Positions 1 through 10,601 are shown, counted from the stretch's first letter. The stretch is 64,000 nt of DNA from Paenibacillus sp. D2_2 (GCF_031199965.1 NZ_CP133605.1:5437001-5501000); one strand, 5' to 3'. Notes: a model not told the origin generated them from the sequence alone. Program-made: numbers and translations.

Positions 1-448
1 GCTCGTTCTTAATCCCGCTAGTTGTATTAATAACCCGCCCGAACCCTCGTTCAATCATCTTAGGAATAAGGCGGTTGCAAATCATCACAGGCGAGATGAA
101 GTTAATATGGAAGCTCCCTTCGAAGTCTTCTACCGGGGTCTTCCAATAATCTTTGCGGTAAGCTATCTGAACCGCCGCATTATTGAAGATAATATCCACC
201 TGTGTCCCTATGGCCTCAATCTCGTCGAGCATAGCAACCGTCTCTTCAATGTGGTTCAGCTCGGCCGTAACCGCATAAGCCTCCACACCAAGCGCCTTCA
301 CTTCATCGAGAACCTTTGCCGTGTGCTCTAGACTACGGCTTTGCAAGATCAGATTGCAGCCCTGCTTGGCCATGTAAATAGCGGTTTGATAGCCAATGCC
401 TCTGCTTGCTCCGGTAACCAAGGCCCATCTTCCTCTTACATCGATCAT
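1..448 (-). CDS. SDR family NAD(P)-dependent oxidoreductase (3' end cut by window edge)
   Basis: The reading frame opens with ATG at 446-448 and stays open to the window edge, giving 149 residues of a short-chain dehydrogenase/reductase. Visible are the Rossmann glycine motif VTGASRGIG near residue 10-20 and the NNA motif (FNNAAVQ) near residue 90. The catalytic YxxxK lies beyond the edge, so substrate cannot be guessed. It is divergent from the two-component system that starts at 747 and has a cre-like palindrome just upstream. The start is preceded by GAGGAGG. The family call is firm; the exact reaction is unknown. Confidence 0.85.
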   Translation of the reverse strand, partial: MIDVRGRWALVTGASRGIGYQTAIYMAKQGCNLILQSRSLEHTAKVLDEVKALGVEAYAVTAELNHIEETVAMLDEIEAIGTQVDIIFNNAAVQIAYRKDYWKTPVEDFEGSFHINFISPVMICNRLIPKMIERGFGRVINTTSGIKNE

Positions 449-476
449 AAGCTAGTAACCCTCCTCATCCTCAACA

Positions 477-490
477 GGAAAACGTTTTCA
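477..490 (-). promoter_or_regulatory. Candidate cre (CcpA) site upstream of the SDR gene
   Basis: Read on the minus strand the site is TGAAAACGTTTTCC, matching 13 of 14 positions of the Bacillus cre consensus TGWAANCGNTNWCA and containing a perfect 12-base palindrome. It lies about 30 bases before the SDR start codon, where bound CcpA would act as a roadblock. Inferred from motif only. Confidence 0.4.
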
Positions 491-650
491 TTTTATGCCG
501 CAACAGTAGTAATTACAGCAAAGCGTAGCAATATAATTGTAACGATTATACATATTGTACCATATAGTATTGCCGTTGTATTCTAGCATTTTGATCCCCA
601 AATGACGATTTTAGCCTCCATTTGGTAATATAGTATTAGCGTTAAAAAAG

Positions 651-666
651 TTAAGTGATTCTTAAG
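651..666 (+). promoter_or_regulatory. Direct repeat TTAAG-N6-TTAAG, probable response-regulator site
   Basis: Two TTAAG half-sites lie exactly 11 bases apart, the spacing used by OmpR-family response regulators. A -10-like TATAGT lies at 689-694 and no good -35 is present, so the repeat sits where an activator would replace the -35. The same arrangement recurs at 2810-2825, before the glycosyltransferase operon. This suggests autoregulation by the regulator at 747-1454. Confidence 0.5.
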
Positions 667-746
667 AAATAAGCTTGAATGAACATGTTATAGTTTTTTT
701 AGAGCATCCTAATACATATATAATACATTTAACCAGGAGGATATCC

Positions 747-1454
747 ATGTCTGCTAGAGGAACGATATTACTTGTCGATGATGAGAAAGAAATTATTAAG
801 TTGATGGATATATATCTTAAGAATGAGGGATACAACCTATTAAAAGCATCCGACGGCCAAGAAGCGCTTGAAATTCTAGAACGCCATCCGGTAGATCTGA
901 TCGTGCTAGATGTGATGATGCCGCGGATGGACGGGATTGAAGCCTGTATGAAAATCCGCGAAAATAAAAGCATGCCCATTATCATGTTATCCGCAAAGGG
1001 CCAGGATATGGACAAAATTGCTGGGCTCAGTATTGGGGCCGATGATTATGTTACGAAGCCATTCAACCCGCTTGAGCTAATGGCTCGAATCAAATCGCAA
1101 CTACGGCGTTATCATCAATTCAGTGGCCCGAACCAGTCACAACTGGATGAGAACGAGATTGAAATAGACGAGCTTGTCATCAACATTTCAACGCATCAAG
1201 TCACTATAGAAGGACAAGAAGTACAATTAACGCCTCGGGAGTTTGCCATTCTGAAGCTGTTGGCTGTGAATCAAGGAATTGTAATCAGCATGGAGAAGAT
1301 CTATCAAGAGGTATGGAACGAACCGTTCATGGAGTCGAAAAATACCGTCATGGTTCATATTCGCAGAATTCGCGAGAAGATTGAGAAGGATACCCAGAAT
1401 CCTAAATATATTAAGACCATCTGGGGAATCGGTTATAAGATGGAACGACTCTAA
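747..1454 (+). CDS. OmpR-family response regulator (VanR-like)
   Basis: This 235-residue DNA-binding response regulator has an N-terminal receiver domain, with acidic pair D11-D12, phosphoacceptor D55 in LIVLDVMMP, and the conserved Lys in YVTKPF. A C-terminal winged-helix domain ends in the usual KTIWGIGYK. The ATG at 747 was chosen because AGGAGG lies 7 bases upstream; a longer frame starting at 675 has no ribosome site. The histidine kinase follows after 23 bases, so the two form an operon. Direct repeats TTAAG-N6-TTAAG upstream of this gene and of the glycosyltransferase operon at 2938 suggest it controls both. The signal it responds to is unknown, but the neighbours point to the cell envelope. 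Confidence 0.93.
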   Translation: MSARGTILLVDDEKEIIKLMDIYLKNEGYNLLKASDGQEALEILERHPVDLIVLDVMMPRMDGIEACMKIRENKSMPIIMLSAKGQDMDKIAGLSIGADDYVTKPFNPLELMARIKSQLRRYHQFSGPNQSQLDENEIEIDELVINISTHQVTIEGQEVQLTPREFAILKLLAVNQGIVISMEKIYQEVWNEPFMESKNTVMVHIRRIREKIEKDTQNPKYIKTIWGIGYKMERL

Positions 1455-1477
1455 ATCTCTAAAGAAGGAGAATCATC

Positions 1478-2716
1478 ATGAATTTAAAATGGGTCAATAC
1501 GGTGCGGTGGAAGTTCTTAGCGATCGTACTGGCCAGCTTAGGGTTAACGGGAATTCTGTTATATCTCGGGTACCAGCTTGGCGTTTTCCTTATCGCGATC
1601 CCTCCGTTCACGAATTACCTAAACTACTTCATCGTTAAGTATGGCTCTACCATGGTTATGAGTATAGTAGGTCCTATCCTATTTATTATTCTGTATTATT
1701 TATTAACACGGACAACCATCCGCCGTCTGGAGAATGTCAACAATAGCTTGCAGCAGCTTGCTGCCAGCGACTTTGATCAAGAGCTTCGTACCTCATCGCG
1801 CGATGAGATTGGGCGGATTACCCATAGTGTGAATGATCTAGCCCTACAATTACGCACCAATTCAGACAAAATTTCTTCCGGATTAGGGCAGATAGCCAGC
1901 GGTCAGTTGGATCATCGCCTTCATCTGGAGGATGATCCATCAAGTGAATGGATGAAGATGGCGGATAGCATCAATAGAATGGCGGAGCAGCTTGACCGCT
2001 CGATTCAAGAAGAACGAAATGCCGAGAAGACCAAGAACGATCTGATTACCGGTGTCTCTCATGATCTTCGAACTCCACTAACTTTGATTCTCGGCTTCCT
2101 GGGGGTTATTGAGAATGACCGTTATCATGATGAGGTAGAGCTGCGGCATTATGTCAATATTGCCTATGATAAATCGCTAGCTCTGAAGAAGCTGGTTGAT
2201 GAACTATTCGAATATACCCGTATCAATAACGGTATGCCCCTACATGTAGTGGAACTGGATATGGTCGCTTTCCTTCGTCAGCTGGCGGAAGAATTTGTCC
2301 CTAGTCTTCGAAAGGCCAATATGACCTGCCGTATTTCAACGGAACTAAGCTCCCTTATGATTGACGGAGACGGGGATCTGCTTGCTCGTGGATTTGAGAA
2401 TTTGATATCCAATGCCATCCGATATGGCCGCAAGGGTGAATACGTGGATATTGATATTAGCTGCTCCAAAGATTACGCGATAATCAAAGTGATCAACTAC
2501 GGGGAGCCGATACCGCAAAGCGACCTGCAATTTATTTTTGAACGTTTCTACAGAGGTGACCAATCCAGATCATCGGGAGGCACTGGCCTCGGACTTGCGA
2601 TTGTGAAGAGCATTATGGAAGTGCATGGAGGCAGCATTTCTGCCAAGAGCGACCGCTCACAGACGGAGTTTGAAGCAAGGATTCCTTTGCGTTTATCCAA
2701 ACCCATCACTGACTAA
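1478..2716 (+). CDS. Sensor histidine kinase (VanS-like), partner of the preceding regulator
   Basis: The 412-residue membrane kinase has two transmembrane segments near residues 15-40 and 58-75 with almost no extracellular loop between them, as in intramembrane-sensing kinases. One or two HAMP-like linkers follow (about 75-180). The HisKA domain carries the phosphorylated His in SHDLRTPLT near residue 195, and the HATPase_c domain has the N box (NLISNAIRYG) and a GTGLGL ATP lid. AAGGAG lies before the ATG. The pair would phosphorylate the regulator at 747-1454. A strong terminator follows directly, so the downstream glycosyltransferase operon must have its own promoter. Confidence 0.93.
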   Translation: MNLKWVNTVRWKFLAIVLASLGLTGILLYLGYQLGVFLIAIPPFTNYLNYFIVKYGSTMVMSIVGPILFIILYYLLTRTTIRRLENVNNSLQQLAASDFDQELRTSSRDEIGRITHSVNDLALQLRTNSDKISSGLGQIASGQLDHRLHLEDDPSSEWMKMADSINRMAEQLDRSIQEERNAEKTKNDLITGVSHDLRTPLTLILGFLGVIENDRYHDEVELRHYVNIAYDKSLALKKLVDELFEYTRINNGMPLHVVELDMVAFLRQLAEEFVPSLRKANMTCRISTELSSLMIDGDGDLLARGFENLISNAIRYGRKGEYVDIDISCSKDYAIIKVINYGEPIPQSDLQFIFERFYRGDQSRSSGGTGLGLAIVKSIMEVHGGSISAKSDRSQTEFEARIPLRLSKPITD

Positions 2717-2735
2717 ATTCGCTTTACTCGATATG

Positions 2736-2785
2736 ACCGATTTTTATGCTCACGGAGATTCGTGGGTATAGGAGTCGGTTTTTTT
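2736..2785 (+). terminator. Rho-independent terminator after the histidine kinase
   Basis: A 19-base-pair stem, allowing G-U pairs, has arms 2736-2754 and 2761-2779 with a 6-base loop, and is followed by a run of seven T. It separates the two-component operon from the glycosyltransferase operon. Confidence 0.85.
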
Positions 2786-2809
2786 GCGCAATTTCCCTGC
2801 TCAACATTG

Positions 2810-2848
2810 TTAAGAAAATTTTAAGGTTTTGGGTAGGAAGTTATTAAG
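2810..2848 (+). promoter_or_regulatory. Direct repeats TTAAG upstream of the glycosyltransferase operon
   Basis: TTAAG at 2810-2814 and 2821-2825 are 11 bases apart with a 6-base spacer, the same architecture as 651-666. A third TTAAG lies at 2844-2848, 23 bases (two turns) further on. The set sits between the terminator and the start codon at 2938. It is a likely binding site of the response regulator at 747-1454. Confidence 0.5.
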
Positions 2849-2937
2849 AATTCCTTTATGGGGTAATAAGAACTCTTTTATATGCTTAAATAAGCCGCCA
2901 GTCGGACGGGAATATAGAGAGGAGTACACAAACCCCC

Positions 2938-4179
2938 ATGTTTAAAAATATTACTTATACGTTAAAGCGTTCAGCTAACCTGAAGACCTTAATATGTATT
3001 CTTATTTTTGCGACAGCTTTATTTGTCCGCATCGATTTTGTAAATTCAGTTGAGCATCATATCCCCATGACAGCTTGAATTATGACATTATGGTCAGACA
3101 GCTGCTGGAGAAGGGTGTTTATGCATATAAGAGCGAAGAGCCAAATGCTCAAGTTTCCCCGGATACCCTTTATTCATGGCAGGCGCATACATACTTGCCG
3201 ATTACAAGAATCATGATCCGTATCCCTTGATTAGATACATTCAGATTGGATTCAGCATGGTGACATTATGGCTCGTCTATTTGACAGGCCGAAAGTTAGG
3301 CAGACAATGGGCAGGCATCATTGCGGCAGCGATCATGGCCGTATATCCCCCTTTGTCTGGGCGAACGGGGCCATATTAACCGAGACGATGGCCGCTATGC
3401 TATTCATGCTATATGTATATTTACAGCTCAGGGTATTCGAGAAAGAGACGGCTCAATCCGCCCTGCTAGCCGGAGGAGTGCTTGGTTTACTCGTCCTTAC
3501 CAGACCGGAATTTCTCATACTTATCCTACCTGCGTATGCCTTCTACTGGCTGTGGCGAAAAAGATCCGCTCACGTCGTGAAGCTGGCAGCAATCTCTTGT
3601 CTGGGGATCGTCATTGCATTGTCGCCTTGGATTGTACGAAACATGGTTACCATGCACCAATTCGTTATAGCCTCGACGCAGGTTAATCCATTTGCAGCCG
3701 GCACTTATCCGAATAAGGACTATGCCGACAAAATGGTCGAGACAAAGGGCAAAACCCAGATGGAAGTCGCCAAGGAACGTTTGAAGGTAGGATTCACCGA
3801 GCATACCTGGACCTTCGTTAAATGGTACACCATTGGCAAGGTCCGCTATATTTACGGACGAATGTTCTTTGGAGCTGGGCATGCGCCATTATATCCCGTC
3901 ATTCCGCTAGGAACGTTGTACCACAGAATGATTCTACTGGGTGGGTTCATATCCACGATTACCATGCTGCGAAGATGGCGGCAGCCTGCCGTTCTGCTCG
4001 TCGTCCTGGTGGTAGCCATCAGCATTACAAGATTGGCCTTCGTTCCAGAATTTCGCTATAACTTTACAGCGATGCCGCTGTTCATCATACTCACTAGCCT
4101 GCTCGCCACCACGTTCCTGGACTATTTGCTCGGGCGGCGATCAAATAAAGCACAATTACCTGTCGGAGAGGAGTTATGA
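2938..4179 (+). CDS. GT39/ArnT-like membrane glycosyltransferase, frame interrupted three times
   Basis: Reading through three single-base losses (near 3065, 3160 and 3350) gives one 414-residue polytopic protein. After the first transmembrane helix it has a periplasmic-type loop with HDSLNYD, where the acidic residue fits the catalytic Asp of the GT-C fold, then SPGYPLF and many hydrophobic helices. Such enzymes move a sugar from a polyprenyl-phosphate carrier to an acceptor outside the membrane. The GT2 and DUF2304 genes that follow (ATGA overlap) would make or handle the lipid-linked sugar. The ATG at 2938 follows GAGAGGAG. Each break sits at or beside a homopolymer, so sequencing error is more likely than decay. 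Confidence 0.75.
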
Positions 4180-4910
4180 AAATGAATCAAAAAGTACTTA
4201 TTATTATTCCCGCCTATAACGAAGCAGAAGGAATCCGGCGGGTGATTGCCGATGTCCGCCACCATATTCCCTATGCCGATATTCTGGTTGTGAATGACGG
4301 ATCGAATGATCTAACCGGTGATGAAGCCGCCAAAGAGGGTGCGCTCGTCGTCAACCTCAGCTGCAATCTAGGCATTGGAGGTGCCGTTCAGACTGGTTAT
4401 AAATATGCGCAAAGACATGGATACCACTATGCAGCCCAATTGGATGGGGACGGACAGCATAACCCCCGTGACTTCGACAAGCTGCTAGATGAACTCCTGC
4501 GAAGCCGCACGGATATGGTTATTGGCTCCCGTTTCATGGAGAAGCAAGGATTTCAGTCCACCTTCGCTCGCAGAATCGGCATCGATCTGCTGTCAGGGCT
4601 GCTGACACTGCTGCTTCGCCGCAAAGTGACAGATCCTACCTCCGGCTACCGTGTCTGTGGGCCACGTGCCATTGCATTATTCGCTCAGGAGTACCCTGCC
4701 GATTATCCGGAGGTTGAAGCGCTTGTCCAGCTTGATAACTGCGGTTGTACTTTTCATGAGGTTCCCGTCGTCATGCGCCAGCGGTTAACTGGAAGTTCAA
4801 GCATTCGAGCGCTGGGCTCCGTCTACTATATGGTTAAGGTTATTCTGTCCGTGCTAATTACAAGAACTAAAAAGAAAGAAAAGAAGTGGGATCCAAGCTA
4901 TGAAAATTGA
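4176..4910 (+). CDS. GT2 glycosyltransferase, polyprenyl-phosphate sugar synthase type
   Basis: The protein has 244 residues and a GT-A fold of the dolichol-phosphate mannosyltransferase group. Visible are IIPAYNE at the N terminus, VVNDGS (nucleotide-sugar binding), and the DxD-like QLDGDGQH metal site near residue 90. There is no clear transmembrane anchor beyond a hydrophobic C-terminal patch. It probably loads a sugar onto undecaprenyl phosphate for use by the GT39-like enzyme encoded just upstream. The start overlaps the previous stop (ATGA); the second Met at 4182 has the better distance from GGAGAGGAG. The C terminus overlaps the DUF2304 gene by 11 bases, so translation is coupled. This reading frame is intact. 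Confidence 0.9.
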   Translation: MKMNQKVLIIIPAYNEAEGIRRVIADVRHHIPYADILVVNDGSNDLTGDEAAKEGALVVNLSCNLGIGGAVQTGYKYAQRHGYHYAAQLDGDGQHNPRDFDKLLDELLRSRTDMVIGSRFMEKQGFQSTFARRIGIDLLSGLLTLLLRRKVTDPTSGYRVCGPRAIALFAQEYPADYPEVEALVQLDNCGCTFHEVPVVMRQRLTGSSSIRALGSVYYMVKVILSVLITRTKKKEKKWDPSYEN

Positions 4911-5286
4911 TGTTTTTATTCTCAGTTTCATGATCTGTATGATTTTTCTAGGCATCACCATATATTTGATCCGTAACGGAAAGCTACGCGAACAGTATGC
5001 GATTCTCTGGATTATTCTTACGGCCGTCATGATGCTGCTGTCGCTATTCCCTTCATTGATTGACTTCATGGCCAAGCAAATCGGCGTATCCTATGCGCCT
5101 TCCCTGCTCTATCTGCTCGGTCTGATCAGCGTTCTATTCATCCTGCTTCATTTAACGATAGCCGTATCTTCGCTAAGTGCGCGGTTTATAGTATTAACGC
5201 AAAAGATAGGGATGCTGGAGCAAGAGAACCTAGCGCTCCGCCAAGGAAATAAAGAGTTCGCTGCCGATTCAGCAGTTCAGAACTAA
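4900..5286 (+). CDS. DUF2304 small membrane protein
   Basis: This 128-residue protein has three hydrophobic segments (about 5-25, 35-55 and 65-90), a YAILWI motif after the first helix, and a charged, coiled C-terminal tail. That matches DUF2304 proteins, which commonly sit beside GT2 polyprenyl-phosphate glycosyltransferases and are thought to help or anchor them. It overlaps the GT2 gene by 11 bases, consistent with a shared transcript. The biochemical role is not established. Ribosome site is weak, in keeping with translational coupling. Confidence 0.85.
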   Translation: MKIDVFILSFMICMIFLGITIYLIRNGKLREQYAILWIILTAVMMLLSLFPSLIDFMAKQIGVSYAPSLLYLLGLISVLFILLHLTIAVSSLSARFIVLTQKIGMLEQENLALRQGNKEFAADSAVQN

Positions 5287-5315
5287 TCTATCAGCTATGT
5301 AAGTAGAGAGGAGAA

Positions 5316-7333
5316 GTGAGAGACATTAAGAACTTAGGAAAAGTAACTGCAGGACTGGCTGCGCTGTTGATCACAGGCCAATTGGCCACGGCCATCCCTG
5401 CCGCAAAAGCAGAGGCTGCTTCTGAAGAGCCATTGCAAGAGAGCAAAGTATCGTTGGAGAAATCAAATTGGAGTCATATCGCTATTTTTATGGGTAGTAG
5501 CAAAGTAGAGCAGGACGGCAAGACATATCAAGCCCCCGCCCTGCCATCGTCAAGAATGGAGCCACTTATGTAGGACTTCGCTTCATGGCTGAACGCCTGG
5601 GAGCAACCGTAACTATAAACTCCAAGACCAATGAGACGATTATTCAGCTTGAAGGCGTGGAGTTGAAATATAAGAACAACAGTAAGAGCTATGTCCTTAA
5701 CGGAACATCTTACCCTTTGAAGACTGCTCCTTATACGGACAACAACGTGCTAATGGTCCCTCTAATTCCATTCCTTCAATGCTTGAATATTCCTTATACA
5801 GTGGAAAACAAGACCATCACCTTGCAACGTTCCACTAAGCCAGTAGCTTCGTTCAAAGTGCAACCAGAGGAGATTGTCGCCGGTGAGACGACTGTAATCT
5901 ATGAGCCATATTCATATTCCCCGCTGGGACTGGATATTGTCGATGAACGTTGGGAAGGAAAGGAAGAGGTATTCGATAAACCCGGCTCCTATTCCGTTAG
6001 TTACTCCGTGCAGGACTCGGAAGGGGTATGGAGCGATCCTTTTAAAGTAAATTTGGAAGTAGTCAAACCCAACGAACCTCCAGTCGCTAATTTCTCAACC
6101 GATAAAGACGAATACCGCATGGGCGAACCGATCATTTATACGGACCTAAGCTCGGATGATGAGGACGCCATAGTCGACAGGATATGGTCAAATAAGGAAG
6201 AAGCCTTCTTCACACCGGGCAGCGTTACAATAAACCTTGAGGTGAAGGACCGGCACGGAGCCATAGGTGAATTCAGCAAAACAATCAAAATTTCCAATGA
6301 AACGCTGTATACCCATGAAGAGTTCTACAAGCTTTTTACACCGATAGGGAATAAACTCGCTATTGATGGCTACTCCGTGAAAGCGATGGAAGCAATTCCT
6401 TATAGCTACCAGACAGAGCCCATAACCTTATTCCGCAGTAGTGGACCCGAATCGATCAATTCAGAAGGCATTCTCTATCAGGATACAATCTCCGGTGACG
6501 CCAGATTTCTGCTGCATCATAAGAACCAAATCGGACAGCTAGCCAAACTCTATGTTCTTGCTGAGAATCCAGGCACTTCACCAGTTACCATCACGCTCAA
6601 GAATGAAGCCATGGCTGGTCCGACATCCTATGCGGAATGGGCAGGCCGAATGTCGTTAACCCGTTACTTTGAGGGTTTATTGGCCGGGAAGAATGCTCAG
6701 AAGATAACCCTACAACCGGGAGAGAAACGAATCATCTGGAATAGTATCAATAAGAATCCGATGAAACCTAATGAGATTATCACCTTCACCGGGGACCTAA
6801 GCAGTGATGCGCCTATTCGTTACACCTCTATGCTGGTCTCGGCGAAACGTGACCCGATCGCTGATCTAGAGAAATTACCTTATCTAGACCCTAATGAATC
6901 TATTGTCCGTGGAACCTTTGCGGATTCGACACGCGTATTTGTATATAACGATCCTGTCGGTACCCGCTCGGTCAAGCTCTCTCTAACCGACAATAGAGAA
7001 GATCCATTTCAACAAGGACTAGATGGGATCAAAGGGACTGAAGCCTTGAATTCCGGTAATTATGGCTTGATTTACAAGCTGAAATTAAATCATGTTGCAG
7101 CGAATACACTAATTCTGTTCAATCCGCGTGGCGGACTGTTTGTTGGATCTGCGGTCGTAAATGGCGAAGTAGTCACCTTCGGTCATAGCGGCAAAGAAGA
7201 TATATCCAGTACCGCCAGTGTACTCTATCGGACAGGCAACCAGGAGGAAAGCGTAGAGATTTGGATCAGCCCTGCAGCAGGTAGCAATCTTCCTTTTGTG
7301 CTGCTGTTCGAGCCTTTGCCGCTGAAGAAATAG
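5316..7333 (+). CDS. Secreted stalk-domain protein with PKD-like repeats, frame interrupted once
   Basis: Loss of one base near 5540 splits the frame; joined, it gives a secreted protein of about 672 residues. It has a signal peptide with AKAEA-type cleavage near residue 35. A copper-amine-oxidase-N-like stalk domain (about 50-180) contains GATYVGLRFMAERLGA. Two PKD-like beta domains follow (VASFKVQP and PVANFSTDKD starts), then a long beta-rich region of no known family. Stalk domains are common in Paenibacillus surface proteins and do not imply amine oxidase activity. It lies 30 bases after DUF2304, so it may be a surface substrate or partner of the glycosylation enzymes. Start is GTG at 5316 with GAGAGGAG unusually close. 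Confidence 0.7.
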
Positions 7334-7447
7334 CAGAGTCGGTACTAGGTCAGTGCCCCGTTCTCATTTCAAATTTTAATAAATAATATGGGCCATCAGA
7401 TGTTCCGCTCAAGGAATCATCCCCTTTCTTGTCGAATTCTTATTGTT

Positions 7448-10400
7448 ATGATGCGATTAAAACATTCAACCACGAAATATATAGCAATTGTCACCTTGTT
7501 TATAAGTATTTTGCTCGGCCTCCGCTGGGTTTGGTCCGAGGTTATCTTTCCCCCAGCGGAGCCCTTGAGCGCTGTCAACGGTATGATTGATCTCCGCGGC
7601 AGAGAGTTAAACAATACCTCTACCTTTGCTCTAAATGGGCAATGGGAATTCTATCCGGGGCAGTTGTTATCTCACCAGGATCTGCAGGCGAGCAAACAAA
7701 CGGCTAACTATGTCCAAGTTCCGGGTAATTGGGGAAGAACATCTCCGAGGGAGTGAATCTATCTTATGGCTACGGAACCTATCGGCTGAGGATTCTGTTC
7801 GATCCGCTAGAACAGCCCGTCGCATTCTGGCTGCGGGGCATTCAAGCTTCTTCTGCTGTACAACTAAATGGAGTAGCCGAGAGTTCCATCGGTAAACCGG
7901 ATGTAGATAAACGGTATTATAAGCCAAGTAATCCTTCCTATACCTCCTCCTATTCAAGACTAGGAACAAGAGAAATCGAGCTGATCATTCAAGTCGCTAA
8001 TTTTGATAATCCTTACAATGGAGGTATCGTACAATCGATTCGTTTCGGTTCCCAGGCCGCAATCGATTATACACGCTGGTACTCGATTGGATTCCAGTTG
8101 GTCACATTTATTACGCTAATGCTTCATGGCCTATACATCTTTATTTTTTATCTGTTCAACCCTAAAGAGAGGACCCTAGCGCTAGTCTTCCTATTAACGA
8201 TAGCAGTGGCTACAGCGACAATAGCAGGCTATGATAATCTGCTCTTGGTATGGCTTCCGATTAACTATACATGGGCACTCAAAGTGAAGCTGCTCTCCCA
8301 GTTGTGGCAGCCCCTGCTTATCCTACTTGTATTCAGAGGGCTCACTTCTTACAAGTTGAACAGTGTCTGGTGGTTGAATATCTATACCACATTGCTTACT
8401 CTATATACTGCATCTCTACTAGTCGCACCTGCTACATTCGCCAATAGATCCATTGATCTGGGGATATTCGGATTACTATATATACTGCCATTTCTTAGGT
8501 TCGTTTACGCAATAATTCTAATCATTCTCAAAGAACAGAATGACACCGCAGGTTCTTCCTGCTGCTGTCTGCGACAGGTATCATATCGAACATACTCTGG
8601 ACCTTATTGAACTCCTACAAAGATACGTCTGTCGTCTACTATCCCTTGGACTTGATCGCAGCGATTATCGGTTTCGCAACATACTGGTTCAGAGAGTTCT
8701 TCCTCAAATCTGCTGAGAATGCCAAGCTCACTGAGAAGCTGAAGAAGGAAGACAAGCTCAAGGATCAATTTCTTGCCAATACTTCACATGAACTGAGAAC
8801 GCCGCTACATGGAATTATGAATATTGCTAATACCATCCTGACCAAGGAACAGCAGAAGCTTGACCAGACGAGTCTAAAAAATATGAACCTACTTATCACG
8901 ATAAGTCGCCGTATGTCATATCTGCTAGACGATCTGCTAAATGTCGCCCGCCTTCAGGAGCATCGTATTACTCTGCAGAAGGAGCCACTAGAAATTCAAG
9001 CGATCGTTCCTGGAATATTCGAAATGCTGCGGTACATGGTAGAGGACAAACCTATCCGACTTGATATGCATATTGCCGAATCTTTACCTGCAGTTACAGC
9101 TGATGAGAAGAGGCTCGTTCAAATCTTATATAATTTATTGCATAACGCGATCAAGTACACGGAGGAAGGAAACATTTCTGTGTCCGCTGAAGTGAAGGAT
9201 GGTCGTGTCCTTATTCAAGTCTCCGATACAGGAGTGGGCATAGATAAAGAGACGCAAAGTCGCATATTTCTCCCTTATGAACAAGGGATGTACGGAATAA
9301 ATGATGGAAGAGGAATCGGACTAGGATTAAGCATCTGCCAACAATTCATTGCTCTGCATGGAGGAACATTGAGTGTCCGTTCGGAGAGTGGCAAGGGTTC
9401 GGTATTCAGCTTCGACTTGCCGTTAGCCAGTTCATCAGATACCCCAGAATCGCACAGTTCTCCACATCACCAAGAGACGGCCAATCGGTTCAAGGAGGAT
9501 TACGCCGAACTGGTTCTGCCAGACACTTCAATTGGTGAATTAACAGAGACCGGGATGAGCCCTGCCCTCCTTGATGGCGCACCCGTGCATATTCTTGCCG
9601 TTGATGATGATCCGGTCAACTTGAATGTACTTGCCGGCATTCTCTCCATGGATCCATACTGCATTACGAAGGCTCATTCTGCTCAGGAAGCCCTTAAGTT
9701 ACTTGGTTCTAGACAATGGGATCTGGTGATTGCCGACGTGATGATGCCGTATATGTCTGGTTATGAGCTGACACAGAGAATTAGGGTGAATTACTCCGTA
9801 TCCGAGCTTCCAGTCCTGCTGTTGACAGCACGCAGCCAACCAGCCGATATCTATACGGGATTCTTGTCCGGTGCCAATGATTATATGAGCAAGCCCGTGG
9901 ACGCGATGGAGCTACGATACCGAATCAAGGCGCTGACCACTCTGAAGAGGTCTATCAATGAACGACTGCGCATGGAGGCCGCCTATCTGCAGGCGCAGAT
10001 TCATCCGCATTTTCTGTTCAATACGCTGAATTCCATTATGGCACTAAGCGAAGTTGACTCAGAGAAAATGATCAAGCTTGGAGATGCCTTTGCATCCTTC
10101 TTGCGTATTAGCTTTGACTTCCTTAATACAGGAGAGCTCGTTCCACTATCCCACGAGCTACAACTGGTTGAGGCCTACTTATATATTGAGAAGGAGCGCT
10201 TCGGAGACAGATTATCCATTGTGTGGGAGGCCCGGGAGGATATTCACCTGATGCTACCTCCCCTGTCCATACAGCCACTCGTCGAGAATGCCGTCAGACA
10301 CGGCCTGCTAAGACGCTTAAAGGGCGGTACCGTACGAATTAGCATTGTACAACAGAAGAGCGATACACTCATCGAAGTCTGCGATGACGGTAATGGCATG

Positions 10401-10577
10401 GATCAGGACATAATCGACCAACTGCTTAATCCGATTATGAAAGGTAAGAGCGGAATTGGAGTAACGAACACTCATCGGCGGCTGATCCAATTGTACGGCC
10501 AGGGTTTGTCCATTAGCAGCAAGCCCGGTGAAGGCACGACGGTATCCTTTATCGTACCGGATCATCGAAATCGCTAG
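7448..10577 (+). CDS. 7TMR-DISM hybrid histidine kinase with added LytS-type kinase core, frame interrupted twice
   Basis: Read through single-base losses near 7735 and 8545, the protein is about 1,043 residues. Order: N-terminal membrane helix, extracellular 7TMR-DISM sensor domain (galactose-binding-like beta fold), seven transmembrane helices, HisKA with His in TSHELRTPLHG, HATPase_c ending GIGLGLS, and receiver domain with Asp in LVIADVMMP. A second kinase core of the LytS/YesM type follows, with IHPHFLFNTLNS and its own ATPase domain (GIGVTNTHRRL). Two catalytic cores in one chain suggest an internal relay. No partner regulator is adjacent. Start is uncertain: no clear ribosome site; ATG at 7388 is possible. 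Confidence 0.82.
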
Positions 10578-10601
10578 AACAGTCAATAGAAGGCTTATAT
10601 A

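Noticed and set aside
107..586. Plus-strand open frames opposite the SDR gene and its promoter
   Set aside because: They are antisense shadows of the SDR gene; the protein motifs are on the minus strand.
5316..7333. Copper amine oxidase
   Set aside because: Only the N-terminal stalk domain of that family is present; there is no topaquinone or copper site.
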